From an uncultured Clostridia bacterium (GTDB lineage Bacteria > Bacillota > Clostridia > Christensenellales > Borkfalkiaceae), in the NCBI GenBank assembly GCA_944372515.1, contig CALVZM010000038.1, positions 1 to 62,305 on the forward strand: a stretch of 62,305 nt of DNA. The letters run 5' to 3'. The notes under the pieces are model-generated. The model was not told the DNA's origin. It worked only from the letters and a program-made list of their open reading frames with translations, and ran no database searches. Shown piece by piece: positions 48,446-57,607 of the stretch. The translations under genes and the position numbers were made by a program. How positions within the stretch are numbered: position 1 is the stretch's first letter; the number at the start of each line of letters is the position of its first letter.

Positions 48446-51097
48446 GTGTTGAAGTATCAGGAACTGATCGACAGGATGACGCTGGAACAGAAAGCGTCGT
48501 TGACGTCGGGCAAGGACTTCTGGCAGAGCATGAACATCGACGAACTCGGCATCCCCAGCATGTTCCTTTCGGACGGACCTCACGGCATCCGCAAACAGGC
48601 GGCGGCGGCAGACCATCTCGGGCTCAACAAGAGCATCCCTTCCACCTGTTATCCCACGGCGGCGACCATGGCAAACACATGGAACTCCGAACTCGGCGAA
48701 GAGATGGCGACCTGCCTCGGGGAAGAGGCGGTCGCGCTCAAAGTCAACGTGCTCCTCGGTCCCGGCACGAACATGAAGCGCAATCCCCGCTGCGGCAGGA
48801 ACTTTGAATATTTTTCCGAAGATCCCTATCTCGCGGGCAAGATGGCGGCGGCGTATATCCGCGGCATTCAGTCCAAAGGCATCTCGGCTTGCGTCAAACA
48901 TTTTGCCGTCAACAACCAGGAAGAGCGCCGCATGGTCATTGATACCATCGTGGACGAGCGCACTTTGCGCGAGATCTATCTGACCGCGTTCGAGATCGCG
49001 GTGAAAGAGGGCGGCACCAAGGCGGTCATGTCCTCCTATAACATGATCAACGGCACCCATGCCAACGAAAACAAGCATCTGATGGTCGATATCCTGCGCA
49101 ACGAATGGGACTATAAGAACGTGGTCGTAACCGACTGGGCGGGCGAGAACCTGCGCGTGCCCGGCATGCAGGCGGGCAACGAACTTGAAATGCCCGGCAC
49201 CAACGGCGACACCAACCTCGACATCGAACGCGCCGTCAGAAAATACAACGAATACAAACAGGCGGTCGAAGAGGGGAAGATGGAACAGTCTGCCCTCGAT
49301 GCCGCCGTGGCAAAGGGCGAAGCCATGCCCGAGAGCGTGCTCGACGAGAACATCGACAGACTGCTCGAACTGATTTTCACGACCGAAGAGGTCTACAAGA
49401 ACAGAGCCGCCAAGAAAGAGGACGGCGAGGCGCATGCCGAAAAGACCGATTGGGCCAATCACATGCGCGAGACCGAGCAGGAAGAGGCGGGCGCTTATGC
49501 CGCCGCGTCCGAGGCGGCGGACCCGCATAAGATCGTGTTCGACGAACTGAAACATCACGAAATGGCATTGCGCGCCGCGCGCGAATCGGTCGTGCTCCTG
49601 AAAAACAAGGACAACGTGCTGCCTTTGTCCCCCGAAACGAGAGTGGCGGTCATCGGCGACTTTGCCAAAGCCCCCCGCTATCAGGGCGCGGGCTCTTCCG
49701 TCGTCAATCCCACCCGTCTGGACACCGCCTACGATTCTTTGGAAGAATGCGGCGTGAACTGCGTCGGTTATGCGCAGGGCTTTGACCGTTACGGCAAGCA
49801 AAAGCCCGCCCTCGTCGAAGAGGCTTGCGCGCTGGCTGCCAAGGCGGACGTCGCGCTCGTATATGTCGGGCTGGATGAAGTAACGGAAGCCGAGGGACTG
49901 GACAGGGAAAACATCGAACTGCCCGCCAACCAGGTGGAACTCATCGACGTGCTCGCCAAAACGGGCGTGAAGATCGTCGCCGTGCTCTCCTGCGGCTCCG
50001 CCGTGGAGATGAATTGGGACGAAAAATGCGACGGGGTGGTGCACGCCTATCTCGGCGGTCAGGCAGGCGCGAAAGCCGTGCTCGACGTGGTCATGGGTGC
50101 CGTCAATCCCTCCGGAAAACTTTCCGAAAGTTATCCGTTGCATTATGAGGACTGTTCTTCCGCTTCCCACTTCCCCGGCAAGCAGGTTTCCGTGGAATAC
50201 AGAGAGGGACCGTTCATCGGCTACCGCTATTACGACACCGCGGACGTGCCCGTCAAATATCCCTTCGGATTCGGGCTCAGTTATACGACGTTTGTCTATT
50301 CGGACCTGTCCGTGGACGATAAGGGCGTAACTTTCACGATCACCAACACGGGCGACAGGGACGGCGCGGAAGCGGCGCAGGTCTATGTCGGCAAGAAAGA
50401 TTCCGACGTTTTCCGTCCGAAGAAGGAACTCAAAGGTTTCGTCAAGGTATTCCTCAAAGCGGGAGAGAGCAAGACGGTTACCGTTCCCTTTGACGACAAG
50501 ACCTTCCGTTATTACAACGTGGATACCCTGCAATGGGAAGAAGAGGGGGGAGAATATCAGATCTACGTCGCCGCATCCGTCGCGGACGTGCGCCTCGAAG
50601 GCAGCATCGTGCGGGAAGGCACGGGCGCGAAATCTCCTTATGACAAGGCGGCGCTGCCCGCTTACTTCTCGGGCAAGGTTGCCGACGTCTCCGCAGAGGA
50701 GTTTGAAACCCTGCTCCACACGGGCAACGAAAAGGTGCGTTACGACCGTCCCAACCCTAACTATCCTTTCTATAAGAAGAACAGAATGGTCATCCATGCC
50801 AACTGCACGGTGGCGGATCTGAGGTATGCGCGGGGCTGGACGGGCAGACTGTTTGCAGGCGCCATCACCTTCCTGATCAAATTCATGCGCGCCATCGGCA
50901 ACCGCACGTTTGCCAACACGCTGGTCATGGGCGTATATCACCAGCCCATGCGGGGCATGGCAAAGTTCGGCGGGTTCGGCATGTACAGGATGAACGGACT
51001 CATCACCATGTTCAACGGACACTTCTTCAAGGGGTTGGGCATGTTCATTTCGGGCGACCCGCAGACCAAGGCGGAGAAACAAGCCGAAAAGAAATGA
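48446..51097 (+). CDS. GH3 family beta-glycosidase (canonical order) with C-terminal membrane segment
   Basis: This 883-residue protein has the barrel domain first (about 1-330), with LSDGPHGIRKQ, GRNFEYFSEDPYLAG, the KH pair K151-H152 and nucleophile D230 in VVTDWAGE. The alpha/beta sandwich (about 375-620) contains SVVLLKNKDNVLPL and VNPSGKLSESYP. The FnIII domain is at about 640-720. The last ~120 residues hold two or three hydrophobic or amphipathic helices (RLFAGAITFLIKFMRAIG and onward) and a Lys-rich end, unusual for GH3. No signal peptide is visible, so it may act on imported disaccharides at the inner membrane face. The start is GTG 48446 after AGAGGT; TTG 48449 is an alternative. 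Confidence 0.9.
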   Translation: MLKYQELIDRMTLEQKASLTSGKDFWQSMNIDELGIPSMFLSDGPHGIRKQAAAADHLGLNKSIPSTCYPTAATMANTWNSELGEEMATCLGEEAVALKVNVLLGPGTNMKRNPRCGRNFEYFSEDPYLAGKMAAAYIRGIQSKGISACVKHFAVNNQEERRMVIDTIVDERTLREIYLTAFEIAVKEGGTKAVMSSYNMINGTHANENKHLMVDILRNEWDYKNVVVTDWAGENLRVPGMQAGNELEMPGTNGDTNLDIERAVRKYNEYKQAVEEGKMEQSALDAAVAKGEAMPESVLDENIDRLLELIFTTEEVYKNRAAKKEDGEAHAEKTDWANHMRETEQEEAGAYAAASEAADPHKIVFDELKHHEMALRAARESVVLLKNKDNVLPLSPETRVAVIGDFAKAPRYQGAGSSVVNPTRLDTAYDSLEECGVNCVGYAQGFDRYGKQKPALVEEACALAAKADVALVYVGLDEVTEAEGLDRENIELPANQVELIDVLAKTGVKIVAVLSCGSAVEMNWDEKCDGVVHAYLGGQAGAKAVLDVVMGAVNPSGKLSESYPLHYEDCSSASHFPGKQVSVEYREGPFIGYRYYDTADVPVKYPFGFGLSYTTFVYSDLSVDDKGVTFTITNTGDRDGAEAAQVYVGKKDSDVFRPKKELKGFVKVFLKAGESKTVTVPFDDKTFRYYNVDTLQWEEEGGEYQIYVAASVADVRLEGSIVREGTGAKSPYDKAALPAYFSGKVADVSAEEFETLLHTGNEKVRYDRPNPNYPFYKKNRMVIHANCTVADLRYARGWTGRLFAGAITFLIKFMRAIGNRTFANTLVMGVYHQPMRGMAKFGGFGMYRMNGLITMFNGHFFKGLGMFISGDPQTKAEKQAEKK

Positions 51098-51171
51098 TAC
51101 GGTAAAGATTTTCCAAGTGTTCAGGTAAGTGCGGAAAATCGAAATAAAAATCTATTTTATTTGGAGGATCA

Positions 51172-52200
51172 ATGTCAATGAATGAAGAAGCAATGAATGT
51201 GCCGCAGGAAAGCGCGGCGCCGCAAGCGGAAGTCAGGGTCAAACCCCTGTCTGACAACCCGGTTCTCGCATTTTTCCAGAAAATCTGGCGCTGGTGGCTG
51301 GGGGTATGGTACGGTTTTGCCGACAAACATCCGAAGGGATCTTCGATACTGTATAAAGTGTTTTTCTTCGTTGTGTTTTCTTACGGCGTTACCATTTGGC
51401 AGTATATCGTAATGACGTTCTTGCCGTTGGCTATGACAGGATTGGGGACCGAGCCTTGGGGCTGGCCGAACGTACCTTTGTTTGAGGGAAGCGAAACTTT
51501 CATTATTTTCGGAGACAGTCGCGGACTTGGTTATTGGATCGCCTTTGAAATTGCAGTTTTCACCGCACAATGCATCAATTTTCCTCTGCAGAGAAACATT
51601 ACTTATAAATCCAAGGGCAATCCTTGGTTCCAAGCGATGTGGTATTTCATCGGTTGGGTGGGTGTGTCCATTCTGACGGGTGCGCTTTGGGGGCTTTGTA
51701 ACGTGTTCATTCAGGCATGGGGCTGGCCAGATGCCGTTGCCGGATTGGTGCAGACCTTCATCACGGGCGGCGTTTCCATGATCATCTTCTTCTTCATTTT
51801 CCTCGTTATTTTTCCCGATCAGCAGAAGATGGCAGCGAACGCCGAGAAGAAGTTGGAAGCGCTGAAAGCGCGCGGCGCCTCGGCGGAAGAAATTGCCGCT
51901 GCGGAAGAAAAAGCGGTCGTTCTGCGCGAAAAGGCAAATTTGGACGCGGCGAGAAAGGAAGAGATCACCGCTCGTTCGACGGCAAACGCCAAAGCCGTTG
52001 CGTGGGAAGCGTCTAAAAATATGCTTGAAAAGATGAAAGCGGAAGGCAAGTCCGAGGAGGAACTTGCTGCACAGGAAAAGATTGTCGACGAAAAATATCG
52101 GCAGGCGCTCGAAGCGGCAGTTAAGCGCGACGAATCGATTGCGGCGAACGATGCGGCAATCAAAGAAGTCGAAGCCGCCCGCGCGGCGCGCGCCGCTTGA
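51172..52200 (+). CDS. Polytopic membrane protein with C-terminal coiled coil
   Basis: In this 342-residue protein, a short N-terminal cytoplasmic part and a Trp-rich region (KIWRWWLGVWYG) precede four helices at about 60-85, 120-140, 160-185 and 190-215. The rest (about 218-342) is an Ala/Glu/Lys-rich, nearly uninterrupted coiled coil ending in AARAARAA. Arrangement of the helices faintly resembles GtrA-like flippases, but I would not assign it. The start is ATG 51172 or 51178, both after GGAGG (51163-51167). Neighbours are glycoside and glycosyl enzymes. Base composition of the membrane half is more AT-rich than its surroundings. Confidence 0.65.
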   Translation: MSMNEEAMNVPQESAAPQAEVRVKPLSDNPVLAFFQKIWRWWLGVWYGFADKHPKGSSILYKVFFFVVFSYGVTIWQYIVMTFLPLAMTGLGTEPWGWPNVPLFEGSETFIIFGDSRGLGYWIAFEIAVFTAQCINFPLQRNITYKSKGNPWFQAMWYFIGWVGVSILTGALWGLCNVFIQAWGWPDAVAGLVQTFITGGVSMIIFFFIFLVIFPDQQKMAANAEKKLEALKARGASAEEIAAAEEKAVVLREKANLDAARKEEITARSTANAKAVAWEASKNMLEKMKAEGKSEEELAAQEKIVDEKYRQALEAAVKRDESIAANDAAIKEVEAARAARAA

Positions 52201-52301
52201 ATTGTGGCGATATAAAATCGGTATAGAAGGCGGTCATGGCGGCGGGATTTGCCGCTATGACCTTTGCCTTTTATCAAATACATAAAAAGGAAATCGAACA
52301 T

Positions 52302-53336
52302 ATGAAACTGATAACCTTTGCCGTACCGAGTTACAATTCGCAGGACTACATGCGGCATTGCATCGACACCCTTCTGACGGGGGGCGATGAAGTGGAGATC
52401 GTCGTCGTCAACGACGGCTCCAAGGACAACACGGGCGCCATTGCCGATGAATATGCGGCAAAATATCCCGACATCGTCATTCCCGTGCACCAGGAAAACG
52501 GCGGGCACGGATCGGGCGTCAACGCGGGCATGGATAGGGCGAGAGGGCTCTATTATAAGGTCGTCGATTCGGACGACTGGCTGGATACGGATGCCTTGAA
52601 GACGGTGCTCGATACCATCCGCCAACATGTGCAGGCGGGCGAGAATGCCGATTTGTACATCTGTAATTTTGTCTATGAACATGTGTCGGACGGCACGTCC
52701 TATGTCAGTCATTACCGCAAAAAAATGCCCGTCGGCAGATTCTTCGACTGGGACGAGGTCAAGGTGTTCACCAAATGGGAAATGCTGCTGATGCATTCTC
52801 TCATCTACCGCACGGAGGCGCTCCGCGCAAGCGGCGTGCGCCTGCCCGAGCATACGTTCTATGTGGACAATCTGTTTTCCTATCAGCCTTTGCCCTACAT
52901 GAAGAAACTCTATTACATCGACGTCGATCTTTACCGCTACTTCATCGGCAGGAGCGACCAGTCGGTCAGCGTGGACAACATGACCAAGCGCTATGAACAG
53001 CAGATCCGCGTCATGGGTCTGATGACCGACGCCTATACATACGACGAGATCTGCGCGCAGCCCGAGGGGCTCAAAAAATATCTCTTCCACGCGCTGAGCG
53101 CCATCATGATGAACACCATCTTTTTCTCGGCGGGCGGCAAGGACAACAAAGAAACGCGCAAGGAAAAATTGGACGGACTGTGGCGGCACATCAAAGAGCG
53201 GGATGAAAAATTATACAAAAAACTCCGCTATCGTTCCCTTCCCGCCCTCATCAGTTGGTTGCCCTTCGGGCTCCGCGGCGCGGTCAGTACGGCGGGCTAT
53301 AAATTCCTCTGTAAATTTGTCAAGTTAGGACAATAA
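52302..53336 (+). CDS. Family 2 glycosyltransferase
   Basis: This 344-residue cytoplasmic or membrane-associated enzyme has a GT-A fold starting ITFAVPSYNSQDYMRHCIDTLL. VEIVVVNDGSKDNTGAIADEYA and the metal-binding KVVDSDDWLD follow. The C-terminal ~120 residues include an amphipathic region and LISWLPFGLRGAVS, which may lie at the membrane. The start is ATG 52302; an upstream ATG would run through the 3' end of the previous gene's spacer. It probably adds sugars to a surface polymer. The donor and acceptor are unknown. Confidence 0.87.
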   Translation: MKLITFAVPSYNSQDYMRHCIDTLLTGGDEVEIVVVNDGSKDNTGAIADEYAAKYPDIVIPVHQENGGHGSGVNAGMDRARGLYYKVVDSDDWLDTDALKTVLDTIRQHVQAGENADLYICNFVYEHVSDGTSYVSHYRKKMPVGRFFDWDEVKVFTKWEMLLMHSLIYRTEALRASGVRLPEHTFYVDNLFSYQPLPYMKKLYYIDVDLYRYFIGRSDQSVSVDNMTKRYEQQIRVMGLMTDAYTYDEICAQPEGLKKYLFHALSAIMMNTIFFSAGGKDNKETRKEKLDGLWRHIKERDEKLYKKLRYRSLPALISWLPFGLRGAVSTAGYKFLCKFVKLGQ

Positions 53337-53355
53337 ACATAACGGGAGAGAAGAG

Positions 53356-54297
53356 ATGAAAAATTACATCGGTTTTGACATCGGCGGCACCTTCGTAAAG
53401 GGCGGCATTGTGGACGAAAGCGGAAAACTTCTGGTGTTTGACAGCATTCCCACCGATACGAAAAACATCGTCGGCGACCTCGCGGGCTTTGCGAACAAAC
53501 TCATCGACAAAGCGGGGCTGACGCCGGAAAAGATCGCCGGCATAGGCATGGGTATCCCCGGCATGATCGATTCGGAAAACGGCGTCGTAACGTTTGCGGG
53601 CAATCTGGATTGGAAAAATTTTGCCATCGGCTATGAACTCAGTGCGGTAACGGGCTATGTCGTGAAGATCACCAACGACGCCAACGCGGCGGCGCTCGGC
53701 GAAGCCCGTTTCGGCGCCGGGAAGGAATATACGGACAGCATTCTGGTTACGCTCGGCACGGGCGTCGGCGGCGGCATCGTCATCGACGGCAAACTGTTTT
53801 CGGGCAGACATTCCCAGGGCGGCGAGATTGGACACATGGTCATCGAGCGCGGGGGATTGAAATGCACCTGCGGCAGGCGGGGCTGTTTCGAGGTCTATTC
53901 TTCGGCGACGGCGCTCATCCGCGATACCAAGCGCGCCATGATCGAGAACGTCGATTCGGAGATGTGGCAGGACTACACCCCCGAAACGGTGGACGGACTG
54001 ACGGCTTTTTCGCACGCCAAGACGGACAGAACGGCTGCCAAGATCATTGAAAATTATGAAAACAACCTGGTCTGCGGGCTCGTCAACCTCGCCAATATTT
54101 TCCGTCCCGACGTCATCATGCTCGGCGGCGGGATCGCCAATCAGGGCGAAAATCTGACAAAACCCGTGCAGAAGAAGTTCGACAGCGAACTCTTTGCCCA
54201 CGGGCTGGGCGTGGCGGTGCCCATCGTCAAGGCGTCCCTCGGTAACAAAGCGGGCGTCATGGGGGCGGCGGCTTATGCCATGGACGAAATCAAATGA
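53356..54297 (+). CDS. ROK-family sugar kinase (glucokinase-like)
   Basis: This 313-residue kinase has an N-terminal ATP-binding DIGGTFVKGGIVD. The second phosphate motif follows LGTGVGGGIVIDG. The ROK zinc and sugar site HMVIERGGLKCTCGRRGCFEVY has the CxCGxxGCxE pattern. There is no DNA-binding domain, so it is an enzyme rather than a repressor. It lies 19 bases after the glycosyltransferase with GGGAGAG before the ATG. In this context it probably phosphorylates glucose or a related sugar released by the GH3 enzymes. Confidence 0.92.
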   Translation: MKNYIGFDIGGTFVKGGIVDESGKLLVFDSIPTDTKNIVGDLAGFANKLIDKAGLTPEKIAGIGMGIPGMIDSENGVVTFAGNLDWKNFAIGYELSAVTGYVVKITNDANAAALGEARFGAGKEYTDSILVTLGTGVGGGIVIDGKLFSGRHSQGGEIGHMVIERGGLKCTCGRRGCFEVYSSATALIRDTKRAMIENVDSEMWQDYTPETVDGLTAFSHAKTDRTAAKIIENYENNLVCGLVNLANIFRPDVIMLGGGIANQGENLTKPVQKKFDSELFAHGLGVAVPIVKASLGNKAGVMGAAAYAMDEIK

Positions 54298-54392
54298 ACG
54301 GTAAAGAAAACATTGCCCGTCTTTTTTCGGACGGGATATTCACCTCATTGCAAAATACGGACAGACCGGACGAGATGAAAAAATGAGGGAAG

Positions 54393-54430
54393 AAAAAGCG
54401 CGGCGGACCGTCGGTTCCGCCGCGCTTTTT
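54393..54430. terminator. Bidirectional terminator between the ROK kinase and the DnaD-like gene
   Basis: AAAAAGCGCGGCGGA pairs with TCCGCCGCGCTTTTT around an 8-base loop. The symmetric A and T arms suit both convergent genes. Confidence 0.92.
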
Positions 54431-54489
54431 CTGTTTTGCCCGAAGGCTCTCCTGCGGGTGCAAAAAACGGCAAGGATTTTCTGCCTGCT

Positions 54490-56202
54490 TTATCTGCGGT
54501 AGCAGTCGCAGGCTTTTCCGTCGGGCAAAAAGCCCGTATCCGAGCATTTTTTGCAGATGTATTTGGGACGAAGGTCGTCTTCCGTGATACCCATGTCCGC
54601 AAGAACGCGGATTTTCTGTTCTTTGAGCGCACGGACGCGCGAGAGCAGTTCCGGCAGATTTTTCCCGCCGAAGGCTTCGGCTTTGGCGGCGTCGCGCTCG
54701 GCTTCGGAGAGCCGTGCGCTCGTCTCTTTATAGCGCGGATCGGCAAGGGCGCGCCGCTCAAATCGTTCTGCCGCCGCCTGCGCCTTTTCCCGCCGCAAGG
54801 CATAGAACCTTTCCCGTTCCGCTCTTTCGTCCGCCGCCTGCGCCGCGGGGCTTTGTCCCGCGGCGGGCGCGCCTTCCTGCCGCGTCGGCACGGCGTCGGG
54901 CGAAAAGATCCCGTCCCGCTTCCAGGCGGAGAGTATCTTATTGATATAAGCGAGGGGGTGCGCCGTATTTGCCGCCCGCGCGGCGGCTTCGAGGATCATC
55001 TCCTCCCCGAACTCCCATTTGCGCCAGACGGAGAGCATGTTGAGGTTCGCCTCGTTGCGCCGCACCGTCCCGCATACGCTCTGCATTTTGGAGAGCAGTT
55101 TCAGATCCTTTTGTTTCTCTTTGAGATATTCCTGCACGTTTTCGTCCGTATAGGCATCCTCGTGCAGTTTTGCAATGAGTTCGTCCATCTGCGAAAAGGA
55201 ATTCCGCTCGGTCTTCGTGCAGAACAGCGCGAGGGCGCAGAGGTTGTTTTCGTCTTCAAACCCGAGGTCGATCCATTTGCGGACGTACTCATCCGCATAG
55301 ACGAGCGGGGAAGAGATTTTCAGGGCGAGATTTTTGGCGATTTTGTATGTCAAGGCGCATACCCTGTCCCGCTCTTCCAGATAATCCTGTGCCTCTTTGG
55401 CGGTGAGCATGCCCTTGTCTTTCAGTTCTTCCGCGATTCCGTCAAGCGTCTGCATGCTGCCCCGTTTCAGGTTCTTTGCGGCGGCGAGGACGGCGCCGGC
55501 TTCCAGCCCTTCGCCGAGCCATTTGGAGTAGAGTGCATAGTCCTTTTCGTCCGGCTCCCGCCGATACCCGCCCAGCGCGGCGAGCACCTTTTTTAGGTCG
55601 GCGGTGTGCACGTTGAAATCGGAGAGCGCCTTTTCCACCTGACTGTAAGTGAACAGCCCGCGCCGGATGAAGTTTTTGGCTTTGTTGAAAATTTCGGCAT
55701 GGGAAACGGCGGTGCCGCTGCGGCGGATGCAGTATTCGACGATGAGCAGGAACGCCTGCTGTTCCATTTCGCACGATTGCAGGAAGTTCATGTACTTCTG
55801 CATGGCGGGATAATCGAGAAAGACGCCCACGCCCTGCATTTTCTGCTGCAATTCCTTGTTGAAATCGGCATACTTTTCATAGCGGATCTTTTTGGGGCGT
55901 CCGCCGGAAGCGGTAACGGGGAGATATTCGAGGGTAAAGGGATTGCGGCAGAGGATCTGCACGAGGTCGCAGTCCTCCCAGAACTCAAAACTTTCGATGA
56001 TCTTTTCCACGGGGATATGCAAAACTTCCGCACAGTTTTCCACGGTAAAATCCCGCGCGGGGGATTGGCAGAGATAGAGCCCGTACAGATAGATCTTGAC
56101 CGCGGCGTCGTCCGCCTGCGGCATATATTTGACAATGAATTGATTCTCCACGTTCGTGTAGGCATTGGAAATGAAGTCTTTGGAAAAGTAACAAAATCCC
56201 AT
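54490..56202 (-). CDS. DnaD/DnaB-like replication or primosome protein with zinc tail
   Basis: This 570-residue protein has an N-terminal winged-helix region (about 1-130; ENCAEVLHIPVEKIIESFEFWED). A first DnaD-like helical domain follows (about 150-300) and a second at about 310-440, which ends in the YINKILSAWKRDGIF motif characteristic of DnaD/DnaB-II. A long Ala/Glu/Arg coiled region leads to CKKCSDTGFLPDGKACDC, a four-Cys zinc site resembling the N-terminus of helicase loader DnaI. Proteins of this type help load replicative helicase in Firmicutes. It is monocistronic and divergent from sbcDC. Confidence 0.8.
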   Translation of the reverse strand: MGFCYFSKDFISNAYTNVENQFIVKYMPQADDAAVKIYLYGLYLCQSPARDFTVENCAEVLHIPVEKIIESFEFWEDCDLVQILCRNPFTLEYLPVTASGGRPKKIRYEKYADFNKELQQKMQGVGVFLDYPAMQKYMNFLQSCEMEQQAFLLIVEYCIRRSGTAVSHAEIFNKAKNFIRRGLFTYSQVEKALSDFNVHTADLKKVLAALGGYRREPDEKDYALYSKWLGEGLEAGAVLAAAKNLKRGSMQTLDGIAEELKDKGMLTAKEAQDYLEERDRVCALTYKIAKNLALKISSPLVYADEYVRKWIDLGFEDENNLCALALFCTKTERNSFSQMDELIAKLHEDAYTDENVQEYLKEKQKDLKLLSKMQSVCGTVRRNEANLNMLSVWRKWEFGEEMILEAAARAANTAHPLAYINKILSAWKRDGIFSPDAVPTRQEGAPAAGQSPAAQAADERAERERFYALRREKAQAAAERFERRALADPRYKETSARLSEAERDAAKAEAFGGKNLPELLSRVRALKEQKIRVLADMGITEDDLRPKYICKKCSDTGFLPDGKACDCYRR

Positions 56203-56446
56203 GGCGCGTTTCCCTTTTTCCGAAAAGTATATTTTTATAAAAATATAAATGCTCCGCTTTCGCTTGCTTTTCCCGCCGTAAAGGTGTATAATGTTCTATA
56301 CTTCGGATATCGGCGGACAAGGATATTATATCCTATTTGCGGCGCGAACGCAAGACAAAATCCCCGCCGTTGCGGGAAAAAAGGAAAAAGATTTTTTTTC
56401 GTTCCGCCGCAGACCGTGCGGGCGCGTCGGGACGGGAGACAGGGGC

Positions 56447-57607
56447 ATGAAAATTCTGCATACTTCCGATTGGCACATCGGGAAAAAACTGATGAACCGC
56501 GAGCGGCTGGACGAACAGGCGGCGGTGTTGGACGAGATCGCGGACATCTGCGAGCGGGAGGGGGTCGAACTGCTCCTCGTCGCGGGGGACGTCTACGATA
56601 CTTTTCTGCCCCCCGCCGAGGCGGAAGAACTCTTTTTCCGCGCGATCCGGAAACTGACGGGCAAGGACAGGGCGGCACTGATCATCAGCGGCAACCATGA
56701 CGATCCCGTCCGCCTGTCGGCATGTGCGCCGCTGGCGCAGGAAGCGGGCATATACGTCGTCGGACCGCGCACGTCCCCCCTGCCCGTCGGCGGCGGGCGG
56801 GCGGTGCACGTCGCTTCGTCGGGGGAGGGCTATGCCGTCTTTGAAAACGGCAAGGGGGAGCGCGTTTACGTCAACATCCTGCCCTATCCCAACGAGGCGC
56901 GCCTGCGGGAAGAAAAGACGGATGAAGGATACGGGGAAAAGATCTCCCGCTGGATTGCCCGCGGACAGGCGGCGTATGCGGGGGATATGCCCTGCATCCT
57001 GCTCTCTCACCTCTTCGTGGCGGGCGGTGTTTCCAGCGAAGGGGAACGGGACATCGATCTCGGCGGCGCGCGCGCCGTGGAACTTGCCCGTCTGCCGGAC
57101 TGTGATTACATCGCACTCGGGCATCTGCATAAAAAACAGCATTTCAAGGAAAAGAATGTCTGGTATTCGGGTTCGATCCTGCAATATTCCTTCGATGAAG
57201 CGGGCACGCAGAAGCGGGTGCTGCTTTTGGAAACGGACGAGAAAAAAGTGCGTTCGGTGCGGGAGATCCCGCTCACGCAGGGGAAGAATCTGCGCCGCCT
57301 CTCGGCGGACGGCGTGGCGGAAGGGCTGCGCCTTCTTGAAGAGGAGCCCGACTGCCACGCGGAACTGACCCTCCGCCTCGCGGCGCCCCTCACGGGGGAA
57401 GAAACGGCGGCGCTGCTTTCGCATAAATGCCTCAAATCCCTCATTCCCGTCGTGGCGGGCGGGACGGGCGGCGATTTTTGCGTCCGCCGCAGGGAACTCA
57501 CGGACGCCGAACTGTTTGACGAATATTACCGCTCTCTGTACGGCAGGGACGCGGCGGGAGAATTGAAGACCCTGTTTTTGAGCATCCTGGGGGAGGTGTC
57601 GCCGTGA
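56447..57607 (+). CDS. sbcD: DNA double-strand exonuclease subunit D
   Basis: This 386-residue Mre11-type nuclease has its metal-binding phosphoesterase motifs in order: ILHTSDWHIGKKL, LLVAGDVYDTFLPP, ISGNHDDPVRLS, ILLSHLFVAGG and YIALGHLHKKQ. The capping and DNA-binding domain is C-terminal. The start is ATG 56447, at the beginning of the first motif; a longer frame upstream is not conserved in style. The stop overlaps the GTG start of sbcC. The complex trims hairpins and protein-blocked ends. Confidence 0.96.
   Translation: MKILHTSDWHIGKKLMNRERLDEQAAVLDEIADICEREGVELLLVAGDVYDTFLPPAEAEELFFRAIRKLTGKDRAALIISGNHDDPVRLSACAPLAQEAGIYVVGPRTSPLPVGGGRAVHVASSGEGYAVFENGKGERVYVNILPYPNEARLREEKTDEGYGEKISRWIARGQAAYAGDMPCILLSHLFVAGGVSSEGERDIDLGGARAVELARLPDCDYIALGHLHKKQHFKEKNVWYSGSILQYSFDEAGTQKRVLLLETDEKKVRSVREIPLTQGKNLRRLSADGVAEGLRLLEEEPDCHAELTLRLAAPLTGEETAALLSHKCLKSLIPVVAGGTGGDFCVRRRELTDAELFDEYYRSLYGRDAAGELKTLFLSILGEVSP

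Noticed and set aside
50542..50551. G-rich run in the GH3 coding sequence as a coding phase-variation site
   Set aside because: It is only six Gs encoding Glu-Gly-Gly, and the frame is intact on both sides.
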